Shown piece after piece: positions 15,592-23,913 of a DNA stretch of 64,000 bases. This stretch comes from Ignavibacteria bacterium (GTDB lineage Bacteria; Bacteroidota; Ignavibacteria; Tepidaquicellales; Tepidaquicellaceae). The notes beneath the pieces were generated by a model that was not told where the DNA came from, did not search any database, and was given only the letters and a program-made list of their open reading frames with translations. Each line of letters begins with the position of its first letter. The first letter of the stretch is position 1. The stretch lies in assembly GCA_041649015.1 (NCBI GenBank), contig JBAZNU010000006.1:124001-188000 (forward strand), read 5' to 3'. The translations under genes and the position numbers were made by a program.

Positions 15592-16800
15592 CTAATAAAG
15601 CAAGTAAGGAATAGCGGATTCACGGAAATTTCGTGAATCTATTTCTGATGCAGCTACTATTTCTTCAAGAGTTTTTCCTGTATTTATCATATTACGCAGT
15701 ATATCCGTACCTGCAAGCTTATCGATGAAATTCTTCTGAGTCCATTTGAATTCGGAGAAAGTACTGTTCAATGATAGAAGTATTGCTACGGATGTTTTAA
15801 ATGGATTGAATTTTAAAACATCGGTGACCGTAACTTTTAATCCATGGCATTTCTTTCCGGGGTATTTCATGGATGTGTAAGAAGGGAGCAATGACTGATC
15901 CGGAGAGAATTCGGTCTTTTCAAAAGAAATTCCTTCCAAGTTATAACTATTAATTTTTTCAAGCAAAATATCACTGTCGATGAACGGTGCCCCGAATACC
16001 TGAAACGGTGTTTCGGTACCGCGTCCCTCGGAGATATTCGTACCTTCAAGGAAACACAAAGCAGGATAAATTCTACCGCTTTCAATTGAATTGATACTTG
16101 GAGAAGGATTAATCCATACATCCATAATATTTTCATAAATCACATTTCTACCGTAACCTTTCATCTTAACAACTTTGAAATTATCATGATTTACGTATTC
16201 ACCATTAAGGAAATTTCCAAGTTCGCCAACTGTTAAACCGGTAATGACGGGTGTCGGTATCTTACCAACAAAAGATGAGAATTTTTCGTCGAGTAGAAAT
16301 CCCTCTGAGCTGCTAATATTGGCGACGGAAGGTCTGTCACAGATTATGTATTCTTTTCCGTATTTCTTTGCATCCTGCAAGGTAAGGAAAAGCGTTGATG
16401 TGTAAGTATAGAAACGGGCTCCAAGTTCCTGTATGTCAAAAATTACAATATCGATATCTTCAACGTCAGATTTAGAGTATGAATATTTATTTCCGTATAA
16501 TGAAACTACGGGAATTGAAATGCCTGAAGTTTTATAAGTATCATCGGCGGAGAAACCGTGCTCGGGGGTAAATATCTTTTTAACGTCTATACCCGCTTCA
16601 ACGAGCAAATCAATTATATGCTTTCCGTTTTTATCGACGCCTGTCCTGTTGGTTATTACCGCGATTTGTTTACCTTGGATCAAATCGAAATGATCTTTAA
16701 TCAGCATTGTGCTTCCTGTCTCGAAAGACTGATTAATAAACTGCCCGTACAAAGAACACGAAATAATCATTAAGAAGAGAATTAACACACTTTTCATCAT
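15592..16800 (-). CDS. DUF1343/NamZ-like exo-beta-N-acetylmuramidase, exported
   Basis: The 402-aa protein has an N-terminal signal peptide (MMKSVLILFLMIISCSLYGQ). The body matches the DUF1343 family, of which NamZ removes terminal N-acetylmuramic acid from peptidoglycan fragments: KQIAVITNRTGVDKNGKHII, KKIFTPEHGFSADDTYK, DIQELGARFYTYTSTL, YIICDRPS, WINPSPSI and the FLEGTNISEGRGTETPF signature. It should act in the periplasm in cell-wall recycling. The start ATG at 16800 overlaps the stop of the flippase gene by 4 nt (ATGA), so the two are probably co-translated. Family firm; the exact substrate is not established for this protein. Confidence 0.86.
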   Translation of the reverse strand: MMKSVLILFLMIISCSLYGQFINQSFETGSTMLIKDHFDLIQGKQIAVITNRTGVDKNGKHIIDLLVEAGIDVKKIFTPEHGFSADDTYKTSGISIPVVSLYGNKYSYSKSDVEDIDIVIFDIQELGARFYTYTSTLFLTLQDAKKYGKEYIICDRPSVANISSSEGFLLDEKFSSFVGKIPTPVITGLTVGELGNFLNGEYVNHDNFKVVKMKGYGRNVIYENIMDVWINPSPSINSIESGRIYPALCFLEGTNISEGRGTETPFQVFGAPFIDSDILLEKINSYNLEGISFEKTEFSPDQSLLPSYTSMKYPGKKCHGLKVTVTDVLKFNPFKTSVAILLSLNSTFSEFKWTQKNFIDKLAGTDILRNMINTGKTLEEIVAASEIDSRNFRESAIPYLLY

Positions 16801-18233
16801 AAGAATCTTTTAATAATATTAACATCAACAATTTTAAGTACGAATATAAAACTCGTAATAACGACAAAAATTGCTATTTTAAGAAGGAAATAATCAAAAT
16901 AATGAAGGAAGAAATAAGAGACAAGGGCTGCGGTAATCAGCACGAAAATGAATGCTATCTTTTTAAATTCGTAATCTATTCTGTAGTACTTTTGTGCGAT
17001 ATAGTATATTCCCGCTACCTCGACGGCATAGCTGATAAGGGTTGCAGTTGCAGCACCCATCATACCTATAACAGGAATAAGAATAAAATTAGCGGCAATA
17101 TTAATTACTGCTGCACTGCCCGTTATATAAATTAAATATTTTGTTTTTTTCTCGATATATATTCCGGCCATAAGGTTAACATAAATACCATAGAAAACAT
17201 AAGCGAGAAGAATTACGGGAACAATACTAAGTCCGCCCCAATAAGCCTTGCCGACAAGGTACCCGCGTCCGGGGAGAGGTATTGCTACAATGTTATCTAT
17301 AAACAAGGTTAAAAATATAAATATTACAGCGGCGACTGTCAGGAAAAAGGTCATAACTTTTGCGTACAACTGCTTTGCATTCGGGTCGTTAGCATTCTGC
17401 AGAAAGAATGGACGCCAGGCAAACTCAAACATTGAAACAAAGAGCATCATGAAAATTCCAAGACGATAGTTAGCCTGAAAAATTCCTACTGTATGGTCGT
17501 TAGTCAACGCGGTGAGTATAGGCCTGTTTACTACCTGAATTATATTAGCGCTTATACCTGCGGGTATATAAGGCAGTGAAAACTTTAGCAGTTCATTAAC
17601 AAGCTCTTTGTTGAAAGAAATCTTAAGATTCTTAACAATCACCGGCACTAACAAGATTAAGGTCAGACCGGAAGCGATGACGTTTGAGATGAAAACATAT
17701 TCAATCCCTTTCCTGAGCACGACTATAAAGAATACATTTAATACAACAGTCGCAACTATATTGACAAGCCTTATCAAAGCGAATTTCATAGGTTTATGCT
17801 CGAGCCGGAGGTATGCAAACGGTACGGTTGATATAGCGTCGAAGAATAGAATCAGTGCGGTATATTTCAGGAGTACTTCTCTGGTTTCAGCAATCTGAAA
17901 TACAGAAGTGAATCCGGAGGAAAAAACGAATAATATACCGGATAGTATGAATGAATTTAAGAATATACCGAGAAACGGGTGGGAGAAATTCTCTTTTGCC
18001 GAACCTACCTCTAAAGTTGACGCAAACTTAAAATAACCCGATTCCAATCCGATTGTAAAGAAAACATTTAATATTGCAACGTACGCATAAATATTGGCAA
18101 CAATTCCGAACTCAGCAGGAAGAAAAAGATTAGTATAAATAGGAACAAATAGAAAATTCAGGAACCTTCCAAGGATGGTACTTGTACCGTATATCAGAGT
18201 ATCTTTAGATAGTGACTTTAACTTATCGATCAT
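16797..18233 (-). CDS. Lipid-linked oligosaccharide flippase (MATE/MVF-fold polysaccharide exporter)
   Basis: The 478-aa integral membrane protein has about 12-14 hydrophobic helices. It begins with a short cytoplasmic end and the typical SKDTLIYGTSTILGRFLNFL, and a second-half LKFSLPYIPAGISANIIQ, as in Wzx/RfbX-type polysaccharide biosynthesis proteins of the MOP superfamily. It would flip undecaprenyl-linked sugars from the inner to the outer leaflet. No glycosyltransferases are adjacent, so the cargo is unknown; coupling to the muramidase-like gene hints at cell-wall or surface glycan work. MurJ is an alternative, but the sequence looks more Wzx-like. Confidence 0.85.
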   Translation of the reverse strand: MIDKLKSLSKDTLIYGTSTILGRFLNFLFVPIYTNLFLPAEFGIVANIYAYVAILNVFFTIGLESGYFKFASTLEVGSAKENFSHPFLGIFLNSFILSGILFVFSSGFTSVFQIAETREVLLKYTALILFFDAISTVPFAYLRLEHKPMKFALIRLVNIVATVVLNVFFIVVLRKGIEYVFISNVIASGLTLILLVPVIVKNLKISFNKELVNELLKFSLPYIPAGISANIIQVVNRPILTALTNDHTVGIFQANYRLGIFMMLFVSMFEFAWRPFFLQNANDPNAKQLYAKVMTFFLTVAAVIFIFLTLFIDNIVAIPLPGRGYLVGKAYWGGLSIVPVILLAYVFYGIYVNLMAGIYIEKKTKYLIYITGSAAVINIAANFILIPVIGMMGAATATLISYAVEVAGIYYIAQKYYRIDYEFKKIAFIFVLITAALVSYFFLHYFDYFLLKIAIFVVITSFIFVLKIVDVNIIKRFL

Positions 18234-18246
18234 TTATGCATAATGC

Positions 18247-18282
18247 AAAAGGTTATTCCTTAAAATAAGGAATAACCTTTTT
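18247..18282 (-). terminator. Rho-independent terminator of the 139-aa protein gene
   Basis: The arms GGTTATTCCTTA and TAAGGAATAACC are perfectly complementary around AAA, with flanking A- and T-runs. It lies about 20 nt beyond the stop of the minus-strand gene ending at 18303. Confidence 0.88.
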
Positions 18283-18302
18283 ATAAAAAATACAGATAAT
18301 AA

Positions 18303-18722
18303 TTAATTGATAATTTCTATTAAAGCACTGGTTACAGTTGAACCATTTCCGTCAAGCAGGAATACTCTGTATATTCCCGGGTCGCTGAACTTCATATCGC
18401 TCGTTGAGTTTTTCGCGAAGTAAATATACTTCATTGTTGGTTCGACGACGTAAGAGAACTTCTTATAATACTCAAAAGATTTCGTATTTACGTTGTATTT
18501 ATCGAACTGTATGTTAACATTGCTCAAGCCGAGTGCATAATCACACTTAACCATTACCGTTAAATAACCGGTAGTGAATCTGTCGCTTATGCCTACTTCT
18601 CCGTCGTCGCCGTACCTTTCACAAAAATAAAGTACAGGTCCGTTTTGAGCATTAACGTTTGAAGTGAATCCGAAAATTGCTAACACAGCAAATACGGAAA
18701 ATAATACAAATAGCTTTCTCAT
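18303..18722 (-). CDS. Small exported protein, paralogue of the adjacent lipoprotein
   Basis: The family is not recognised. The 139-aa product has a signal peptide (MRKLFVLFSVFAVLAIFGFT...NVNAQ, cleavage probably after NAQ). The mature part is a single beta-rich domain: LYFCERYGDDGEVGISDRFT, GYLTVMVKC, DPGIYRVFLLDGNGS. The next gene upstream encodes a lipoprotein with the same domain (LYFCEQYVNGEEVGVSKRFT, SPGTYRV). The pair looks like a tandem duplication in which one copy is lipid-anchored and the other soluble. A terminator follows this gene. Upstream, AAAGGAGAAAATT precedes the ATG, an unusually good Shine-Dalgarno for this window. Confidence 0.78.
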   Translation of the reverse strand: MRKLFVLFSVFAVLAIFGFTSNVNAQNGPVLYFCERYGDDGEVGISDRFTTGYLTVMVKCDYALGLSNVNIQFDKYNVNTKSFEYYKKFSYVVEPTMKYIYFAKNSTSDMKFSDPGIYRVFLLDGNGSTVTSALIEIIN

Positions 18723-18775
18723 AATTTTCTCCTTTGGTCTTTAATATTAGACCTTTTTATTTTAATAAAAAACTC

Positions 18776-19324
18776 TTAGTTAGGAACAACTTCAACTTCA
18801 CCTTCTGCAATAGGGGTTCCGTCTTTCTTCTGGCAAACAACCCTGTATGTACCCGGTGAATCAAATTTTAAATTCTTTTTATCAGTAAAATATGTGTAAT
18901 CCCAGTCAGCCTGAACGTCGAAAGGAACTGATTTAAGGATTTTCTCGCTGATTTCTTCGCCTGAAGCATTTTTAATTTTTGAGAGCCTTAATTCAACTTT
19001 TCCGGTACCAAGTTTTGTACCAGCCGGACGTGTATCGAGCATAACTGTTAACCAACCCGGTGTGAATCTTTTGCTTACTCCGACTTCTTCACCGTTAACA
19101 TATTGTTCGCAGAAATAAAGTTTCGGCAAGCCTTCCTTCTGGCTGGAAGATTCAGTCTTTGTATCAGTTGACTTTTCAGTTTTGGTAGTGGTTTCTTCTT
19201 TCTTTGTTTCTTCTTTCTTAGTTTCTTCCTGTGCGATATCTTTTAGTTTGCCGCAAGCAACGACAAGAGAAACTAAGACCAAAATTGCGACTATAAAACT
19301 TAAATTGTATTTTGTGTTTTTCAT
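18776..19324 (-). CDS. Lipoprotein with charged linker, paralogue of the 139-aa protein
   Basis: The 182-aa protein has a type II signal peptide ending in LVVACG (lipobox Cys at about residue 24), then a Lys/Glu/Thr-rich linker of about 40 residues (ETKKEETKKEETTTKTEK), and then the same domain as the neighbouring 139-aa protein: KLYFCEQYVNGEEVGVSKRF, GWLTVMLDTRP, SPGTYRVVCQKKDG. The lipid anchor plus a flexible linker fits display from a membrane into the periplasm or at the surface. Function unknown. It is 53 nt upstream of the smaller paralogue, so they may be co-transcribed. Confidence 0.78.
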   Translation of the reverse strand: MKNTKYNLSFIVAILVLVSLVVACGKLKDIAQEETKKEETKKEETTTKTEKSTDTKTESSSQKEGLPKLYFCEQYVNGEEVGVSKRFTPGWLTVMLDTRPAGTKLGTGKVELRLSKIKNASGEEISEKILKSVPFDVQADWDYTYFTDKKNLKFDSPGTYRVVCQKKDGTPIAEGEVEVVPN

Positions 19325-19378
19325 AGTATTTAAGTTAGTTTTTTAAAGTTTATAATTTAAGTTATTAAATTTTATATG

Positions 19379-20254
19379 TCAAGATATAAAATCCAAGGAC
19401 AAGTCCATAGACTTGACGGAGTGCGTTAATGCACCGACGGATATTACATCAATACCTTTTATACCGCTTAATTCTCCAATATTTTTTGAGTTTATACCTC
19501 CGGAAACTTCTAATTTAAACCTCTTTTTATTTAAATTAGTTGCTGATTCTATTTCATTTATCGAAAAATTATCGAGCATTACAAAATCAACAATTCCCTT
19601 ACCGAGATCCTGAACAATACAAAATTCGTCCAGATTTTTAACTTCGATTTCAACTTTAATGTTCCTGCTTTTCAGAACTTTTTTAAGTTTTATGAGTGTG
19701 TTTGCAATTCCGCCGTTAGCTTCGATATGATTATCTTTTATAAGTATCATATCATACAAACCGAACCTGTGATTATCGCCGCCGCCAATCTTAACTGCAA
19801 GCTTTTCGAACAACCTGAAGTTTGGAATTGTTTTTCTTGTATCAACAATCTTAACAGAATTATTGTTTAATCTTCTTTTAAGTGCATAAACGGCCGTAGC
19901 GATACCACTCATACGCTGAATAATATTAAGAGAAAGTCTTTCTGCTTTCAGTATACTTCTTGAATTTCCTTTTATGATTGCGATACGAGAGCATTTTCTA
20001 ATTATCTGTCCTTCGGGACACGCGGTTTTTACGGCAGTTTTCGGGTCGACTATTTTATGTACGAGTTTGAATATTTCAATACCCGCAACAACACCCGGAT
20101 CTTTCATTAGAAGGTTTGCAGCAGACTTTTTATCTTTCGGAATAAGCAATTCTGAAGTTATATCTCCGCTGCCGACATCTTCCTTAATAGCCATTTTTAT
20201 AAGCTTCTCTGCCGCTTTGAAATCGAAATTTCTGTAAAATGTTTTGTTTGTCAT
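19379..20254 (-). CDS. nadC: Nicotinate-nucleotide pyrophosphorylase (carboxylating)
   Basis: NadC (quinolinate phosphoribosyltransferase) converts quinolinate and PRPP to nicotinate mononucleotide in de novo NAD synthesis. The 291-aa protein carries the family core: KEDVGSGDITSELLIP, LNIIQRMSGIAT, KIVDTRKTIPNFRLFEKLAV, KIGGGDNHRFGLYDMILIKD, NHIEANGG, IEIEVKNL-like VEIEVKNLDEF, and the late SGGINSKNIGEL with GVDVISVGALTHS-like GIDVISVGALTHS. It is the third gene of an apparent operon after glcD and the thioesterase (11-nt gap). No nadA or nadB lies in this window. Confidence 0.95.
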   Translation of the reverse strand: MTNKTFYRNFDFKAAEKLIKMAIKEDVGSGDITSELLIPKDKKSAANLLMKDPGVVAGIEIFKLVHKIVDPKTAVKTACPEGQIIRKCSRIAIIKGNSRSILKAERLSLNIIQRMSGIATAVYALKRRLNNNSVKIVDTRKTIPNFRLFEKLAVKIGGGDNHRFGLYDMILIKDNHIEANGGIANTLIKLKKVLKSRNIKVEIEVKNLDEFCIVQDLGKGIVDFVMLDNFSINEIESATNLNKKRFKLEVSGGINSKNIGELSGIKGIDVISVGALTHSVKSMDLSLDFIS

Positions 20255-20265
20255 AACTTTAATAT

Positions 20266-20673
20266 TTACTTTATCATTAACTTTTTGATTACTTCCATAA
20301 AATCTTCAGGAGGTCTTACCGGTTTAAACTTCTTCAGGTCAAGGAATGAATGCGTAGTGTATCCGCTTGCGACAAGCCGTTCATCAACATATATTTCATA
20401 ATCAATTTTTATTCTAACGGTTGGTAATTTCTTAAGCGATGCGACGATTCGAATTAGGTCGTCATATTTTGCCGGTGTTTTATAATTAACGTGTGCTTCT
20501 ATCAGCGGAAGTCCCACGTTTTTTGCTTCGAGTCTGGGATACGGATATCCCATTGCTCTCATCAACTCATTTCTTCCTGCCTCAAAGAATTCAAGATAAT
20601 GCACGTTATTAACTACGCCCATAATATCCGTATGCGTGTAAAGCATTCTTAAATGTGTTTCGTTTGATATCAT
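20266..20673 (-). CDS. YbgC/FadM-type acyl-CoA thioesterase (4HBT hotdog fold)
   Basis: The 135-aa protein hydrolyses acyl-CoA thioesters by family. It has the 4HBT signature LRMLYTHTDIMGVVNNVHYLE near the N-terminus (here split as YTHTDIMGVVNNVHYLEFFE; the Asp is the catalytic residue), then ARNELMRAMG-like GRNELMRAMGYPYPR and the HVNYKTPAKYDD strand. The length is normal for the family. The start overlaps the glcD stop by 4 nt (ATGA), so translation is coupled. Substrate cannot be told from sequence. Confidence 0.88.
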   Translation of the reverse strand: MISNETHLRMLYTHTDIMGVVNNVHYLEFFEAGRNELMRAMGYPYPRLEAKNVGLPLIEAHVNYKTPAKYDDLIRIVASLKKLPTVRIKIDYEIYVDERLVASGYTTHSFLDLKKFKPVRPPEDFMEVIKKLMIK

Positions 20674-22073
20674 ATAAAATCTGCAAATATTTTGCCCGGA
20701 TTCAATATAAAATTAGGGTCAAATGTTTTCTTTATGTTTTTTGAGAGTTCGATTTCTTCCTTTGACAGAGCAATAGGCAGAAACTCTTTCTGTGTGTATC
20801 CAATGCCATGCTCGCCTGAGATTGTTCCACCGAGCGAGACAGTATGTTCAAAAATCTCTTTTATTGCAGACTTAACATTAGTATTCCAGTAATCATCGGA
20901 AAGATTTTCTTTGAGAATGTTTATGTGTAAATTGCCGTCTCCCGCATGACCGTATGAAATAATTCTTAAATTATATTTCTTTGATATGTTCATTAATCCG
21001 TCAAGAAGTTCGGGAAGTTTTGCTCTCGGAACTACAGTATCTTCTTCCTTGTAAGTAGAAATTGATTTAACTGCTTCACCGACTGAGCGGCGCAATTCCC
21101 ACAGTTCTTCCATTTTCGAACGGTCTTCGGCAAGAATAATATCCGAAGGATTGAATTTTTCAACTGTATCGGAAATAGTTTGAATATCGCTGTTCAGTAC
21201 ATCCTCGTTGTTTCCGTCAAGTTCAATCAAAAGCTGGGCCCGGGAATCGCCGTTTGGAAAACTTTTTCCAAGCTGATTTTCTGCGGCTTTAACAGCATCT
21301 TTTGTCAGGAATTCAAGCGCAGCGGGATTGACACCATTTCTATAAATTTCGGAAACAGAAGAAATACATTCCCGAACATTATTGTATGCAATCAACAAAA
21401 TCTTTTTATATTTTGGCAGAGCAAGAATTCTAAATACAATCTTTGTAACAATTCCCAGCGTACCTTCACTACCACAAATAAGCTGAGCAAGACTATACCC
21501 CGTTACATTCTTGATTGTTCTTGAGCCGGTAAAAATAATCTCACCTGTCGGAGTGACAAACTCGAGTCCGAGAATGTAATTTCTGGTCACGCCATATTTT
21601 GCTGCTCGGGGTCCGCCTGAGCATTCGGCAATATTCCCTCCGATAAAGCAACTTCCGCGTGAAGCAGGGTCAACAGGATAGAATAGACCGACTTTTTCAA
21701 GTTCTTCCTGAAAAATCTGTGTGATTACTCCTGCTTCGACAACTGCCTGAAAATTCTGCTCATCTATTTCAAGGATTTTATTGAATCTCTCCATAGAGAT
21801 TACAATTCCTCCATAAACCGGTAAAGCACCACCTGATAGACCTGTGCCTCCGCCCCTTGTATAAACAGGTATTAAGTTTTGGTTGGCGAGTTTAAGTATT
21901 TCAGAAATTTCTTTTGAAGTACCGGGTTTTACTATTACTTCGGGCGGAAAAGATAAATCTTCAGTTTCATCGCGTGAATATTTATCAATATTTTCAGCGT
22001 CAGTTAATACGTGGTTTTGACCAGAAATATCACATAAACAAGTAATTATTTTAGGACTTATTTTTCCGTACAT
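20670..22073 (-). CDS. FAD-linked oxidase, GlcD family (glycolate/D-lactate dehydrogenase type)
   Basis: The flavoprotein oxidises a 2-hydroxy acid such as glycolate or D-lactate. The longest frame opens at 22100, but the ATG at 22073 gives a more sensible N-terminus (MYGKISPKII) without the odd hydrophobic leader, so I use it; the protein is then 467 aa. The FAD-binding PCMH part has PVYTRGGGTGLSGGALPVYG and the later DPASRGSCFIGGNIAECSGG; the C-terminal FAD-oxidase domain has YGHAGDGNLHINIL and GTISGEHGIGYTQKEF with the conserved histidines, ending FDPNFILNPGKIF. It heads the glcD-thioesterase-nadC operon. Electron acceptor and substrate are undetermined; no GlcE/GlcF lies next to it. Confidence 0.88.
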   Translation of the reverse strand: MYGKISPKIITCLCDISGQNHVLTDAENIDKYSRDETEDLSFPPEVIVKPGTSKEISEILKLANQNLIPVYTRGGGTGLSGGALPVYGGIVISMERFNKILEIDEQNFQAVVEAGVITQIFQEELEKVGLFYPVDPASRGSCFIGGNIAECSGGPRAAKYGVTRNYILGLEFVTPTGEIIFTGSRTIKNVTGYSLAQLICGSEGTLGIVTKIVFRILALPKYKKILLIAYNNVRECISSVSEIYRNGVNPAALEFLTKDAVKAAENQLGKSFPNGDSRAQLLIELDGNNEDVLNSDIQTISDTVEKFNPSDIILAEDRSKMEELWELRRSVGEAVKSISTYKEEDTVVPRAKLPELLDGLMNISKKYNLRIISYGHAGDGNLHINILKENLSDDYWNTNVKSAIKEIFEHTVSLGGTISGEHGIGYTQKEFLPIALSKEEIELSKNIKKTFDPNFILNPGKIFADFI

Positions 22074-22100
22074 GAATAAATATAAGAATATTACAAACAA

Positions 22101-22426
22101 ATAGAAATTAGTTAAATGAAAAATTTAGATGAATTGGCAGAAATAAATTAACAAATTTGTCAGTACTATTTGGATATATTTTTAAGACCAATTAAAGACC
22201 AATTCGAGACAAGTTATGTTTCAAGGTTTACCGGCAGAATGTCAGAAAAATCCTGTTTAGAAAAAATGTGAATGTTACAAAAAATAGTTTACATTTTGTC
22301 TTGTAGATTTAATTTAAAATTAGTATTCATAGGGTTATAATTATGCTGAATAGGCATTAATGATATATTTTATCAGAGAATTATTACTCTGATGTGTAAT
22401 TTTTACAAAAATCAATTAACAAAGAG
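22101..22426 (+). promoter_or_regulatory. Upstream region of the pyrimidine catabolism operon
   Basis: This is a 326-nt AT-rich gap between divergent operons. An imperfect dyad AATGTTAC...GTTTACATT (22271-22295) could be an operator for this catabolic operon, which has no regulator gene next to it. GACCAATTAAAGACCAATTC at 22187-22206 contains a direct repeat of GACCAATT. No promoter consensus can be assigned with confidence. Confidence 0.3.
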
Positions 22427-23890
22427 ATGGAAAAACTGATATATAAAGAGGTAAGAAATTATATAGGCGGAGAGTTTATTTCAGGAAAAGGAAAAATGCT
22501 TGATGTAATCTGCCCGCTCGACGGGAAAGTAATTTCAAAAGTCCCGTTATCAGGAAAAGCAGAGCTCGATGCTGCTGTAGAATCAGCGAAAAAAGCATTT
22601 CCTGCATGGTCTGCGATTCCGATAAAAGAGAGGGTTCAGATTTTCTACAAGTATAAAACAATTCTTGAAAAGAATTTAGAAGAACTTTCGTACCTAACAC
22701 ACATAGAGAACGGTAAAACGCCCGGTGAAGCAAGAGCAGAAGTCGAAAAGAGCATTGAACTGACAGAGTTTGCATGTTCATTGCCGCAGATTGTTTCAGG
22801 CGAAATTCTTGAAGTAAGCAACGGAGTGGAATGCAGGATTGATTATCATCCGATAGGAGTTGTTGCTTCAATTGCACCCTTTAATTTCCCGCACATGGTT
22901 CCTCACTGGACGATTCCTAACGCAATAGCTGCGGGGAACACGATGGTTTTCAAGCCCTCGGAGCAGGTTCCGATTACATCGAATCACATTGCGGAAATGC
23001 TAAAAGAAGCAGGGCTACCGGATGGGGTGTTTAATGTAGTTAACGGAGACAAAGAAATAACAGAGGCGATTTGCGACCATCCGGATATAAAAGCAGTGTC
23101 ATTTGTCGGCTCTACTAAAGTTGCGAAGATTGTGTATGCAAGGGCAACATCTAATTTTAAGAAGTGTACCGCACTTGGCGGAGCAAAGAATCACTTGATT
23201 GTTCTTCCTGATGCAAATGTTGAAATGACGGCTTCGAATGTAGCAGCATCAATGACAGGATGCGCCGGACAAAGGTGCATGGCGGCTTCAGCCATGGTTG
23301 GCGTGGGACCTGTTGACCACATTATTGAAAAGCTTTGCGAAGAAGCAAGAAAGATAATACCGGGAAAGAATCTCGGTTCGGTAATTTCTAAAGCAGCAAA
23401 AGAGAGAATTGAGAAATATATTACTGATGCAGAAAAGCAGGGTGCGCGGATACTTGTTGACGGCAGGAATGCAATTGTCGAGGGAAAGGAAGGCGGTTAC
23501 TATGTTGGACCGACAGTTATTGATAATGTAAAACCAGAAATGGCAATAGCAAAGGAGGAAGTATTCGGACCTGTTCTCGCGATAATGAGAGTACAATCAC
23601 TTGATGAGGCAATAAATATTGAAAACAGCTCGGAATACGGAAATGCAGCAGCTGTGTTTACACAGAACGGAAGTTACGCCAGGACGGTTGCAGAAAAAGC
23701 ATCTGCCGGAATGATAGGTGTAAACATAGGAGTACCCGTACCGAGAGAGCCATTTTCATTCGGAGGATGGAATGAATCAAAATTCGGGACAAATGAAATA
23801 ACAGGAAAAAGTTCGCTGGGATTATGGATGCAGCCAAAGAAAACAAGCATTAAATGGAATGCAGAAGCAAAAACAAACTGGATGAGTTAA
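22427..23890 (+). CDS. mmsA: CoA-acylating (methyl)malonate-semialdehyde dehydrogenase
   Basis: It oxidises malonate semialdehyde to acetyl-CoA, or methylmalonate semialdehyde to propionyl-CoA, with NAD and CoA and release of CO2. The 487-aa ALDH-superfamily protein has the MMSDH hallmarks: IAPFNFPHMVPHW in the cofactor site, ALGGAKNHLIV in place of the ELGGK region that carries the general base in ordinary ALDHs, and the catalytic Cys284 in MTGCAGQRCMA. It is the first gene of the pyrimidine degradation operon and would complete it by handling the semialdehydes made from beta-alanine or beta-aminoisobutyrate. In this context malonate semialdehyde is the likelier main substrate; valine or inositol breakdown genes are absent. 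Confidence 0.93.
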   Translation: MEKLIYKEVRNYIGGEFISGKGKMLDVICPLDGKVISKVPLSGKAELDAAVESAKKAFPAWSAIPIKERVQIFYKYKTILEKNLEELSYLTHIENGKTPGEARAEVEKSIELTEFACSLPQIVSGEILEVSNGVECRIDYHPIGVVASIAPFNFPHMVPHWTIPNAIAAGNTMVFKPSEQVPITSNHIAEMLKEAGLPDGVFNVVNGDKEITEAICDHPDIKAVSFVGSTKVAKIVYARATSNFKKCTALGGAKNHLIVLPDANVEMTASNVAASMTGCAGQRCMAASAMVGVGPVDHIIEKLCEEARKIIPGKNLGSVISKAAKERIEKYITDAEKQGARILVDGRNAIVEGKEGGYYVGPTVIDNVKPEMAIAKEEVFGPVLAIMRVQSLDEAINIENSSEYGNAAAVFTQNGSYARTVAEKASAGMIGVNIGVPVPREPFSFGGWNESKFGTNEITGKSSLGLWMQPKKTSIKWNAEAKTNWMS

Positions 23891-23913
23891 TTTAAAATAA
23901 GGTCAAAACACTC

